30,117 nt of DNA, taken from NCBI GenBank assembly GCA_043381765.1, contig JBHJMP010000945.1, forward strand, positions 1 to 30,117, read 5' to 3'. Below the pieces are notes generated by a model that was not told the origin of the DNA, searched no databases, and saw only the letters and a program-made list of their open reading frames with translations. How positions within the stretch are numbered: position 1 is the first letter of the stretch; each line of letters starts with the position of its first letter. The stretch comes from Collodictyon triciliatum. Taxonomy: Eukaryota; CRuMs. This document shows, piece after piece, positions 19,427 to 30,117 of this stretch. A program made the position numbers and the translations under genes.

Positions 19427-22400
19427 TTAAAATTCTTGGACTTCTTTTGGATGAAAAACATCATGCATCTCCATATCCTTTCCAAGTCTCATGCCCATTA
19501 TTTTTCTGACAATAAAATTTGAAACCCAATTATAAACAATCAAGTTCCAAATAGAGTTGAGCATGGACAAAAATTGTGTCAGTAACAGTCTCACAACAAC
19601 AGGGCCTGCTTTTGAAAGGAAAACGACTCCTACACCACCGTTAAGAATAACAATCAAAAGCACCAACACGACTTGAGTTTTTTGATTCAAGTTGCTATAT
19701 CGGAAGAGTAAACTCAGCATCAAAGTGAAATAGAGAACCATGAGGGATTGCAGTTGTGACTTTTTCAGCACATTGGATATAAATGGCCTGAAATAAATGG
19801 TCGAAGCAATCATCAGAAACAATAGCCACAAACCGAAGTATATTTGTAGATAAGCAGGAAAGAACGCGCTTATCATTACAATAACCAACTTTTGCATCAT
19901 TAGGACGACCTCCCAGTATTGACATTTTTCCGTATATCCATCGACCAGAAATCTGAATAGTGCGTACGTTTTGGAGGTTGGATTACTCAATGCTGTTCTT
20001 TTGCGAACGATTCTGACCAAGATTAGCAAAGGTCCACCAATGCAATAGGCTAAAAGGAATCCAAAAGAAATATTCCTCCACAATATGTACGTTTCATCAT
20101 CGCATAAAATAGACATATCAGCCTTCAAATATCTTACATCTCCGAGTGTTTCACATGAAAATATTTGTGCAGTACTCGATGTGATTGAAGGGTGGACAAA
20201 GAACAGCATAACCATCATCGAGTACATAATTTCTTCCCGAAAATGAGCAAACGTAAAATTACTTCTTGAAATTTCATTTTTGTATAGTCTATGTAATTCT
20301 TTAAGCAAAACGATTATCAAGATGGTTCCTGTTAATATAATTGGACTCAACATCGTAAGCAAAATTTTGTCATACACCGACATATCGAGCTGACATTCCA
20401 TTGGATAACTGTCCACTGAAAGAGAGAACGAAAATAGGGCTGGGATTTTCATAGCCGATATAATAATGGAGCTCCAGTTTACATCAAAGTTGGCCAAATA
20501 CGACAGAACTTGGTAATGAGTGGAGAGGGATTTCAAAATTTGGATATTTCCTGTTCTTGTCTGTCTGGATTGTTCTATCATGAAGAAAACAAATGCAAGT
20601 GGGATGATAAAGCTCAAAAATATTAAGGCAATATTCACTCCTTTAGGCGGACATTTAGTACAAAAATTTCCCGTTTTTCCAAACCCTTTTTCACAAACAC
20701 TGCATAAAGCTCCGCTATAACCATTGGTGCAGGTGTTGTTGCTTCCGTTGCAAGCATCTTGATTTATGCATTTGTAAGCGATATATTCTCCATTTGAATT
20801 TGGGGCTCGCCAATATCCAGAAGCAACACTAACTTGACTGGTTCCATCACAAACAAAACCTTCAGGGCAAGATTGGCATTGTTTAGTTTTCGAGTCAAGG
20901 TATGTGTTTGAAATACATTTGCAATCAAGAATGGATACTGAAGCAGTCATGTTAGACGATGAATTCGGAGGACAGTCTTTGCACGAAGTTTGCCCGTACT
21001 TTTCATTGTAGGAGCTTAAGGGGCAAACGTAGCAAGTTTTCTGGTTTTCATACCACCCAGGTTTGCATTCGCACGTGGAATTTCTTAATTCAAACCCTGT
21101 TTTGCAAACACAGTCTGTTGTGTTCATGGAGCCATTAGTTTTTGTGGTAAACTTATCCCCACATGACAAGCAAAAGTTAGTACCGTTTGTTGGTTTATAA
21201 GTGCCAAATCTACAAGGAACACACCCGCCACCATCTTCGAAAGTTCCTGGAGGGCATGTACACACACCACCAAAAGGTACATAGGACTTCATACACGTGC
21301 ATTCATCGATTGATATAGACCCTTCTTTTTTTGTAGTTGATCGTGAAGGGCATAAGTTACAAGATTTGCTTCTCTCACTACTGTAGCTTCCATTTGAACA
21401 TGAAATGCATGATGATTGGTTGAATGAACTCGTTTTGTTGTTGAATGTACCAGCTGGGCATGATGTGCATGATGCTTGACCATATCTGTCATTCCAAGTA
21501 CCTTGTGGACATTCAATGCATGACTTATTTCCATATGAGCCGGAGTTTGAGTTGAATGTGCCTTTTGGGCAAGCATAGCATGATTGTGAGTCTTTTTTGA
21601 TTCCCTCTTTTTGATAGAATCCTGATGAACATAAGCTGCATGATTTGCTTCTCTCACTACTGTAGCTTCCATCTGGACATGTAATACATGATGATTGATT
21701 GGATGAGCCAGTTTTATTGTTGTATGTACCAGCGAGACATGATGTGCATGACGCTTGACCATCTCTATCATTCCAAGTACCTTGTGGACATTCAATGCAT
21801 GATTTGTTTCCATATGAGCCGGAGTATGAGTTGAATGAGCCTTTTGGACATAAATGGCATGATTTTGAATCTTTTATGATTCCTTCTTTTTGATAGAATC
21901 CTGGTGAACATGAGATACATGACGAGCTTCCAGATAAGCTGTAGCTCCCATTCGGACATGAAATACATGATGTTTGATTATATGAGCCAGTTTTATTGTT
22001 GAATGTCCCAGCTGGACATGACGTGCATGATGCTTGACCATCTCTATCATTCCAAGTGCCTTGTGGACATTCAATACATGATTTGTTTCCATATGAGCCA
22101 GAGTATGAGTTGAATGAGCCTTTTGGACAAGCGTAGCATGATTGTGAATCTTTTGCAATTCCTTCTTTTTGATAGAATCCTGATAAGCATAAGCTGCATG
22201 ATGCGCTTCTTTCTGAGCTATAGCTTCCATTTGGACATGGAATACATGATAATACATTATATGAACCAGTTTTATTGTTGAATGTACCAGCGGGACATGA
22301 TATGCATGATGCTTGACCATCTCTATCATTCCAAGTGCCTTGTGGACATTCAATGCATGATTTGTTTCCATATGAGCCAGAGTTTGAGTTGAATGTGCCT

Positions 22401-25400
22401 TTTGGACAAGCATAACACGATTTTGAGTCTTTTATGATTCCTTCTTTTTGATAGAATCCTGAGGAACACAAACTGCATGATGAGCTTCTTTCTGTGCTGT
22501 AGCTTCCTTTTGGACATTCAATGCATGATGATTGATCGAATGAGCCAGTTTTATTGTTGAATGTACCCGCTGGACACGATGTACATGATGCCTGACCATT
22601 TTTATCATTCCAAGTTCCTTGTGGACATTCAGTACATGATTTGTTTCCATATGAACCGGAGTTTGAGTTGAATGTGCCTTTTGGACAAGCGTAGCATGAT
22701 TGCGAGTCTTTTTTTATTCCTTCTTTTTGATAGAATCCTGATAAACATAAACTACACAATGAGCTTCTTTCTGAGCTGTAGCTTCCATCTGGACATGGGG
22801 TACATGACGATTGATTATCTGATGCAGTTTTGTTGTTGAATGTACCAGCTGGACATGATGTGCATGATGCTTGACCATCTCTATCATTCCAAGTGCCTTG
22901 TGGACATTCAATACATGATGTGTTTCCATATGAGCCGGAGTTTGAGTTGAATGAGCCTTTTGGACAAGTATGACATGATTCTGAGTCTTTTGTGACGTCT
23001 TCTTTTTGGTAGAATCCTGATGAGCATGAGATGCATGATGCGCTTCTTTCTGAGCTGTAGCTTCCCTTTGGACATGAAATGCATGATGATTGATAGAATG
23101 AGCCAGTTTTGTTGTTGAATGTACCAGCTGGGCATGATGTACATGATGCTTGACCATCCTTATCATTCCAAGTGCCTTGTGGACATTCAATGCATGATTT
23201 GTTTCCATATGAGCTGGAGTTTGAGTTGAATGTGCCTTTTGGACAAGCGTAGCATGATTTTGAGTCTTTTATCATGTCTTCTTTTTGGTATAATCCTGAT
23301 AAGCACAAAGTGCATGCTGCGCTTCTTTCTGAGCTGTAGGTGCCATTCGGACATGAAATGCATGATGATTGATTATATGAGCCAGTTTTATTATTGAATG
23401 TACCAGCTGGACATGATGTGCATGATGCTTGACCATTTCTATCATTCCAAGTACCTTGTGGACATTCGATACATGATTTGTTTCCATGTGAGCCGGAGTT
23501 TGAGTTGAATGTGCCTTTTGGACAAGCGTAGCATGATTTTGAGTCTTTTGTGATGTCTTCTTTTTGATAGAATCCTGATAAACATAAACTGCATGAAGAG
23601 CTTCTTTCTGAGCTGTAGCTTCCGTTTGGACACAAAATACACAATGATTGATTGAATGAGCCAGTTTTGTTATTGAATGTACCAGCTGGACATGATGTGC
23701 ATGATGCTTGACCATCTCTATCATTCCAAGTACCTTGTGGACATTCAATGCATGATTTGTTGCCATATGAGCCGAAGTTTGAGTTGAATGAGCCTTTTGG
23801 ACAAGCATAGCATGATTTTGAGTCTTTTATCATGTCTTCTTCTTGATAGAATCCTGGTGAACATGAGATACATGATGTACTTCCAGTTAAGCTGTAGCTT
23901 CCATTTGGACATGAAATGCATGATGATTGGTTGAATGAGCCAGTTTGATTGTTGAATGTCCCATCTGGACATGATGTGCATGATGCTTGACCATCTCTAT
24001 CATTCCAAGTACCTTGTGGACATTCGACACATGATATGTTTCCATATGAGCCGGAGTTTGAGTTGAATGAGCCTTTTGGACAAGCATAGCATGATTGTGA
24101 GTCTTTTATGATATCTTCTTTTTTGGTATAATCCTGATAAGCACAAAGTGCATGCTGCGCTTCTTTCTGAGCTGTAGCTTCCATTCGCACATGAAATACA
24201 CGACGATTGATTGGATGAGCCAGTTTTGTTGTTAAATGTACCAACGGGACATGATGTGCATGATGCTTGACCATCTCTATCATTCCAAGTGCCTTGCGGA
24301 CATTCAGTACATGATTCGTTTCCATATGAGCCGGAGTTAGAGTTGAATGTGCCTTTTGGACAAGAATAGCATGACTGTGAGTCTTTTGTTCCTTCTTTTT
24401 GATAGAATCCTGATAAGCATAAACTGCATGATGAGCTTCTTTCTGAGCTGTAGCTCCCATCTGGGCATGTAATACATGATGATTGGTTGAATGAGCCGGT
24501 TTTATTGTTGTATGTACCAGCTGAACATGATATACATAATGCTTGACTATCCTTATCATTCCAAGTACCTTGTGGACATTCAATACACGATGAGTCTCCA
24601 TATGAGCCGGAGTTTGAGTTGAACGTACCTTTTGGACAAGCATGGCATGAGGTTGAGTCTTTTGTGATTCCTTCTTTTTGATAGAATCCTGATAAGCAGA
24701 GACTGCATGATGCGCTTCTGTCTGTGCTGTAGCTTCCATTTGAACATATAATACATGATGATTGATCGAATGAACCAGTTTTATTGTTGTATGTACCAGC
24801 TGGACATGATGTGCATGATGCTTGACCATCCTTATCATTCCAAGTGCCTTGTGGACATTCAACACAAGATTTATTGCCATATGAGCCGGAGTTTGGGTTG
24901 AATGAGCCTTTTGGACAATCATAGCATGATTTTGAGTCTTTTTTGATTCCTTCTTTTTGATAGAATCCTGGTGAACATGAGATACATGATGAGCTTCCTG
25001 GTGAGCTGTAGCTTCCATTTCGACATGAAATGCATGACGAATTATCAAATGAACCAGTTTTGTCATTGAATGTACCAGCTGTACATGATGTGCATTCATC
25101 TCTTAGCTCTCTTCCATAAGTTCCTTTGGGGCATTCAATACATGATTTGTTGCTTGTTGAACCAAATTTTGGATTGTAGGTTCCATCAGTACAATTCATG
25201 CAAAAAAATTGGCCAATATTGGGATTATATGAACCGGGTTGACAAAGCTCGCATGTTGATTCGCCTGATTTTGATGAATATCTTCCTTGTGGACAATTTT
25301 GGCAACTGTTTATGCTAATTGATGCGACATTTGGATTAAAAGTCCCGGCTGGACATGTTTCGCAAGTGGTTGATTTCGTTTTGTTAGAGTAAGTGCCAGT

Positions 25401-28400
25401 CGGGCATGGATTACAAAACTGTTTTCCTTTTTTATCAATATAAAACCCAACAGGACATTCAAAACAACGTGACTTTCCATCGACGCTATTGTATGTTCCT
25501 GGTTCGCATAGAAAACAGGACGAATTTCCGGCACCTCTTATGATTGGATTGAATGTTCCAGCTGGACATGGTGTACAGAACTTATCCCCTAAATTACTGT
25601 AGAAACCGACCGTGCAATTGTTGCATACAGTTTGCCCTTTAAAATTATTAAATGTTCCAGCTTGGCATTTTTTGCAAATCGATTGGCCCAAAAGATTATT
25701 ATAAGTACCTTCTTCGCATGGAAGACAATCTTTAAGGCTTGTTGAGCCAATGGAAGGATTGTAAGTTCCTGTTGGGCATAATAAACATGAAGTGAGCTCA
25801 TTTCCGTTATTGTAAGAGCCAGCAAGACATTTTTCACATGTACTTGATTGTTGATTGAAAAAATATCCTCCTTGGCACGGGCTCCAGACTTTGATGAATC
25901 TGTCTGTGCTTGCTGAAATAATTTTTGAATCAGAAGTGGCAAAAACGCTATTGACGGAATCTGCATGACTCAGAAGAGTTCGAATTTCTCTTCCATCTGA
26001 TATCGACCATATTTTTACCGATTTATCACTACTTCCTGAATATAACTTTGTTCCATCAGTTGATATTGATATGCTATTAACTGAATTTGAATGTCCAGTC
26101 AATGTTCGAATTAAGGAACCATCTGATAAATTCCAAATTTTGATTGTGTTGTCGCTACTTCCAGAGATTATTTTCGTTCCATCTGAAGGAGTTATAACGC
26201 ATCTGACTGCATTTCCGTGCCCAGTTATAGTTCTGATTAATGCTCCGTCTGATAAATTCCATATTTTTATAGAAAAATCAGCGCTACCAGATATAATTTT
26301 GGTATTATCTGGAGTCAGAAAAACAGAATTTACTTCTTTCGTATGCCCAAAATTTGATCGAATTAAAGTTCCATTTGAGGCACTCCAAATGTTGATATTC
26401 ATGTCATCACTTCCTGATACAATAACAGAATTATCTAATGATATTGCAACGCTCCGAACAGCTGCAGTATGGCCACTTAGTGTTCTTAATAATACGCCAT
26501 CTGAGAAATTCCACATTTTTACAGTTTTGTCACTGCTTCCTGAAACTATTTTTGTTCCATCACTCGAAACGATGACACTATTCACAGCACTCGTATGAAA
26601 ATTTATCGACAAAACTTGGGAGCCGTCAGCATAATTCCAAATTCTTATCAAGTTGTCACTGCCTCCTGAAACCATTTTTGTTTTATCTGGGTTTAAAAAA
26701 ATGCTATTTATTGAATTTGTGTGGCCTGACACTGTCAAAACCAAACTGAAATCAGGAAAATTCCACAATTTGATTGTTGTATCGTCGCTTCCTGATAAAA
26801 ATTTCGCTCCATCTGAGAGAATTGATATCCCGTTAACTGCAAACCCATGTTCATTCATTATATGTATTGTTACTCCTGTTGAAAGGTTCCAAATTCGAAT
26901 AGTATTATCTCCGCCTCCAGATATAATCTTGGAGCTATCAAGAGATATTGCCACTATTTTGACTACTCCTGCGTGTCCATATAGAGTACGAATTATTCCT
27001 CCATCTGAAATTCTTGTTATTTTTACAGTGTTATCACTGCTTCCAGAGACAATTTTTGTTCCGTCTGGCGTGTTAGCAACACAATTTACTGAATTAGAAT
27101 GGACTTGGATAGATTGGATTAGTGAACCATCTTCTACCCTCCAAATTCTAATTGATTTGTCTGCACTCCCAGATACAATTTTTGTCCCATCAGTAGATGC
27201 AACAACGCTTGTGACAGAACCAGTGTGTCCATTAAAAGAACGAATTAATCTTCCATCCAAAATACTTGCAATTTTGATTGTGTAGTCACTGCTTCCAGAG
27301 ACAACTTTATTTCCATCTGAAGTTAGTGAAATGCTATTTACTGATTCAGTGTGGACTTGGATTGTTCGCATGAGAGACCCATCACCAACATTCCATATTT
27401 TAATGGTTTTATCGGCACTTCCTGAAAGAATCATTGTGTCATCAGGTGTTAAAACCACCGAGTTTACGACATCAGAATGACCTAGTAATGAGAGAAGTGA
27501 GCCACCATCAGACATATTCCAGATTCGAATAATATTATCTGAATGTGCTGAGACAACTTTTGATTTAATTAATGATGATGCAATGCTTGAAACCCTGGAA
27601 CCCCTTGTGTATACAATACTCCCATCAGAAAAATTCCATACTTTCATAGTTCGGTCTCCGCTTCCAGAAACGATTTTAGATCCATCAGGAGTAACTGTTA
27701 CACTCACAACCAGATTGAGGTGGCCAATCAATGTTCGAATTAAAGCTCCATCAGAATAGTTCCAAATCCTGATTGCACTATCATAATATCCTGAAATAAT
27801 CTTCAAATTATCATGGGAAAGAGCCACACTCCGAACTAGGTTAGAACTAGCAATAGTCCGAATCAAATTTTCGCTTCGTAAATTCCAAATTTTGAGAGTT
27901 GAATCTGTACTTCCAGAAACAAACTGTGAGCTGTCATTTGTAATCGAAATGCCTAATACAGTAGCGGTATGACCAGTTAATGTGCGAATCAAAGCTCCAT
28001 CAGAAATATTCCAAATTTTGATTGAATTATCTGGCCAACCACTTCCTGATAAGACTTTGGACCCATCAGGAGTAACAGCTACACTATAAACACCACCAGT
28101 ATGACCTGTCAGTGTGCGAATCAAAGTCCCATCAGAAATATTCCAAATTTTTATTTTTGTATCGTAGCTTGCAGAAACAATTTTTGTCACATTAGGAGTA
28201 ATAGCAATACTTGAAATACCACTAGTATGACCAATCAATGTGCGAATCAAAGTTCCATCTCTAAAGTTCCAGATTTTTATTGAATTATCCCAACTTCCAG
28301 AAACAATATTTGAATTATCTGTAGTCACAGGAACGCTCCAAACTCCGCTAGTATGACCACTCAATGTGCGAATCAAAGTTCCATCCGAGAGATTCCAAAT

Positions 28401-28777
28401 TTTGACTGTAGTATCCCCACTTCCAGAAACAATTTTTGAACCATCAGGAGTTATAGCGACACCGATTACCCAGTAAGTGTGACCACTCAATATGCGAATC
28501 AAAGCTCCATCTGAAAGATTCCAGATTCTGATTGTATTATCATCGCTTCCTGACACAATTTTTGAACCGTCAGGTGTGACGATAACACTTCGAACTGAGT
28601 CTATGTGACCAGTTCCCGTTGTATAAATTGATGAAGCTTGGCCCATACAGACCAACACGCTTCTGAGTAATACAAGACCTGTGTGAGAATTAAGGGTCAA
28701 AAAAATCCTATTGATGTAAAAATTTCAAAGGTTATAACACCTGCAGCAAAAACTAGAATGCAGCGGCTGTTTCTCAT
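19427..28777 (-). CDS. Giant WD40 / GCC2-GCC3 cysteine-rich / multi-pass membrane protein (frameshifted in assembly)
   Basis: Exon 1 is 28777-28741 and exon 2 is 28678-19427, joined G|GT in phase. One surplus T in the run 24119-24124 splits exon 2 into two frames; discounting it gives about 3,095 residues. N-terminus: signal-peptide-like hydrophobic stretch (CILVFAAGLVLLRSVLVCMG). Next, 22 WD40 repeats (25875-28620; GH..V.SV...DGSKIVSGS.D.TIKIWN), enough for three seven-bladed propellers plus one. Then cysteine-rich GCC2/GCC3 ephrin-receptor-like modules (CP.GT.N...GS), about 13 of them organised in a 93-94-residue tandem unit rich in N-x-S/T sequons. The last ~430 residues hold roughly eight or nine transmembrane segments (start ALIFLSFIIPLAFVFFMI; K-L-V-I-V-M and PFISNVLKKSQLQSLMVLYF later), resembling the TRP-like membrane domains that follow such repeats in other protist proteins. 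It is probably a cell-surface receptor, channel or adhesin; the function is not known. A sequencing or assembly error explains the frameshift at least as well as a pseudogene. Confidence 0.85.
21330..24990 (-). repeat. Tandem array of ~280-bp coding repeats (GCC2/GCC3 units)
   Basis: The codons for FYQKE recur near 24960, 24680, 24400, 24125, 23841, 23562, 23285, 23005, 22725, 22445, 22165, 21885 and 21610, a spacing of about 279-282 bp, with a degenerate last unit near 21330. Each unit holds four cysteine modules (CPKG.FNSNSGSYGNKSC; ECPQGTWNDRDGQASC; SCPAGTFNNKTGS..QSSC; SCPNGSYSSERS..C). Neighbouring units are very similar at the DNA level, which indicates recent duplication or gene conversion. 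Confidence 0.92.
24119..24124 (-). other. Frameshift site: T6 where sister repeats have T5
   Basis: The run CTTCTTTTTTGG at this repeat has six T; the equivalent run in other units (for example 23282-23286) has five. The extra base shifts the reading frame: one frame is coherent upstream of it and the other downstream, so the single base accounts fully for the split. It is most simply a homopolymer sequencing error. Confidence 0.85.
25875..28620 (-). repeat. 22 WD40 repeats
   Basis: Unit of about 42 codons with the pattern (S/T)GH...V.S(V/I)...PD(G/D).KIVSGS.D..IKIWN(L/I/F)SDG.LIRT(L/I). Most end in IWN or IWS; two are degenerate (IKIAS, VKITR). The repeats follow the signal-like N-terminus and precede the cysteine-rich part in the same exon. 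Confidence 0.93.
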
Positions 28778-29827
28778 CGTGGCAGAATCTGTTGAACATT
28801 TAATTGTAACAATAAATACTTATCGAATTTCTTTTTTATATATCCCAAAAAAGACCACAGTTCCTTCACTACCCTATGAGTTTTATGGATAGACGCTAAT
28901 TCGTCCTTTTTAATGCACCATATTTGTTGACATCTATCTCTAATTTTGATATATGCACGGTGCCTCGAATATTTAATTTATTGTTCATTATTTTTCGAAA
29001 CATGGATGGATTAATCAGTCATCATCATATTGTGATTCATAACAGTTTTTTTCACTCTGAAATTCGATGATTAAAAATATATTGAGCTTGCTTATGGATA
29101 AAGTTGTGCTAGTATCTTAGATTTCAAAATAGAAGATTTTTTAAATGCATCTCAGAAATTCATCTGAAAGAAAAGTTTAATCAATAAACTATTTTTGAGG
29201 CATCTATGATTTGACAGAACTAAAATAAATTAAACATTATCTAAATGATGGTAGAAATTGACGATAAATTTGTCAGCATAACTACAGTTCTTATCTTGTT
29301 CAACTTATAAACCATGACTAAAATTGTGCAATATTTTTTTAAAGAAAGTGTGAAAATTGGGAAGAAAAAAATTGGAATGTGCAATAAAATCCATGATATA
29401 ATACAAGCTTGAGATGAAATCGAAGAAATGATAATGCAGTCGATTTGCGGAACAAAAAATGTATATTTAAAACATGAAGTCATCTTTACGTCCATTCAGG
29501 TGTCTCCGCAATCAATTCAGCAAGTATTGAAACCGAATGGACTCTTATATAATGACAATTGATAGGTTCGTTTAACTGGTATTAATCCATGTTAAAGTAT
29601 TGAATACGAGAGACTTAAGCGATATTAAATCAGGACAGAAATGAAAAAGAAAAACACCATATTCTTTAATTAATACCGCTCAATGGAGAAATGAATTCAA
29701 ATGCAGGAATCGCATGAGCTCGGGAAATATTCAATTTAAACTGGAGTTAATATTAGGGTCGATGCTATCAAAAAATATAAATAAGAGAAGTTAGAACATG
29801 TGTTTATTTATATGAATGATGAAAACT
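28778..29827. other. Intergenic, AT-rich; no gene seen
   Basis: 5' flank of the giant membrane-protein gene. Only short frames without domain character on either strand. The promoter of the giant gene presumably lies just above 28780, but no motif is identifiable. Confidence 0.55.
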
Positions 29828-29853
29828 ACTTTGAATCGAATAAAGGGAAAAAA
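29828..29853 (+). repeat. LINE 3'-end motif copy
   Basis: ACTTTGAATCGAATAAAGGG followed by an A run: the best-preserved copy of the element's terminal motif. It lies 15 bases before a probable splice acceptor at 29868. No clear target-site duplication was found. Confidence 0.65.
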
Positions 29854-29868
29854 TAACATCCATCCCAG

Positions 29869-30117
29869 CTGTTTTGTGTTGGCCTGGGTATTGCGTTGAA
29901 TATTATTTTGATACCCTCTTACTTTATTGCCCAGAAAAATTATGAAAGACACATAAGCTTTGGGAAGAATGAATGGTGCATGCTTGAAAAACGGTTGGGT
30001 TTTTATGGGTTTTTATGGGTTTTTATGGTTTTTTATGGTTTTTTATGGTTTTTTATGGTTTTTTATGGTTTTTTATGGTTTTTTATGGTTTTTTATGGTT
30101 TTTTATGGTTTTTTATG
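29869..30117 (+). CDS. Candidate membrane-protein exon at the window edge (partial)
   Basis: After an acceptor-like CATCCCAG, the frame is open to the window end. Its first 43 codons look like real coding sequence: FCVGLGIALNIILIPSYFIA (a transmembrane helix), then QKNYERHISFGKNEWCMLEK. A possible donor GT follows at 29999; otherwise the exon reads into the minisatellite as Phe/Trp/Gly/Val-rich peptide. I found no in-phase upstream exon. No family is recognised. Confidence 0.4.
   Translation, partial: MFCVGLGIALNIILIPSYFIAQKNYERHISFGKNEWCMLEKRLGFYGFLWVFMVFYGFLWFFMVFYGFLWFFMVFYGFLWFFM
29999..30117 (+). repeat. 10-bp minisatellite, TTTTATGGKT type
   Basis: About 12 tandem 10-bp units running off the window. 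The first units are TTTTATGGGT and the rest TTTTATGGTT, a block change of one variant for another. It is not a canonical telomere repeat. Confidence 0.93.

Noticed and set aside
21289-24087. Many His/Val/Met-rich minus-strand frames (NHVLNVHK-type repeats)
   Set aside because: Frame-shifted shadows of the GCC2/GCC3 tandem array; repetitive only because the true coding DNA is.
21330-24990. CRISPR-like regular spacing
   Set aside because: The repeats are about 280 bp, coding and eukaryotic; there are no short repeat-spacer units.
26071-27285. Plus-strand open frames of 175 and 210 codons
   Set aside because: Antisense to the WD40 repeats, with the same periodicity.
29999-30117. Possible telomere
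   Set aside because: The 10-bp unit is unlike known telomere repeats and the window end need not be a chromosome end.

Overview
The window is nuclear DNA from a eukaryotic, probably flagellated, protist. Genes are split by short GT-AG introns, mostly 70-105 bp with extremes of about 53 and 359 bp. Branch-point-like CTAAC motifs precede several 3' splice sites, and TAA and TGA act as ordinary stops. Intergenic DNA is AT-rich and full of A-rich simple repeats and LINE debris. I cannot name the species. I joined exons by hand, using splice consensus, phase continuity and family similarity recalled from general knowledge; no alignment was run.

Layout. 1-497: 3' part of a LINE-type retroelement running into an N gap (498-635). 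1559-3871 (+): a 12-exon CatSper3-like sperm/flagellar cation channel subunit. 5053-8608 (-): a 15-exon CatSper4-like subunit, tail to tail with CatSper3. The 1.2 kb between them holds a truncated LINE insertion with target-site duplications. 8.6-11.4 kb: mostly empty, with weak exon candidates on the minus strand. 11394-11826 (+): a two-exon gene for a 72-residue membrane microprotein resembling the N-terminus of a Na,K-ATPase beta subunit. 12068-13861 (-): an eight-exon UBC6/UBE2J-type tail-anchored ERAD ubiquitin-conjugating enzyme. 14468-15228: about 760 bp made almost only of A and C. 15277-18126 (+): a PPP-family Ser/Thr phosphatase with a C-terminal EF-hand-like region. 18318-19186: a second LINE 3' copy. 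19427-28777 (-): a giant secreted-type membrane protein of about 3,095 residues (signal peptide, 22 WD40 repeats, a long GCC2/GCC3-like cysteine-rich array, multi-pass membrane domain), split in the assembly by one extra T. The right edge holds a candidate membrane-protein exon that runs into a 10-bp minisatellite.

The two CatSper genes would be partners in one channel complex in the flagellar membrane, implying a motile flagellate stage. UBC6 would act at the ER membrane. The giant protein would sit at the cell surface or in the secretory pathway. The strongest new signals are (1) the CatSper3/CatSper4 tail-to-tail pair, (2) ultra-short (about 30 bp) LINE 3'-end insertions with clear target-site duplications, two of them in or beside the CatSper genes, and (3) the extracellular-type WD40/cysteine-rich/membrane protein.
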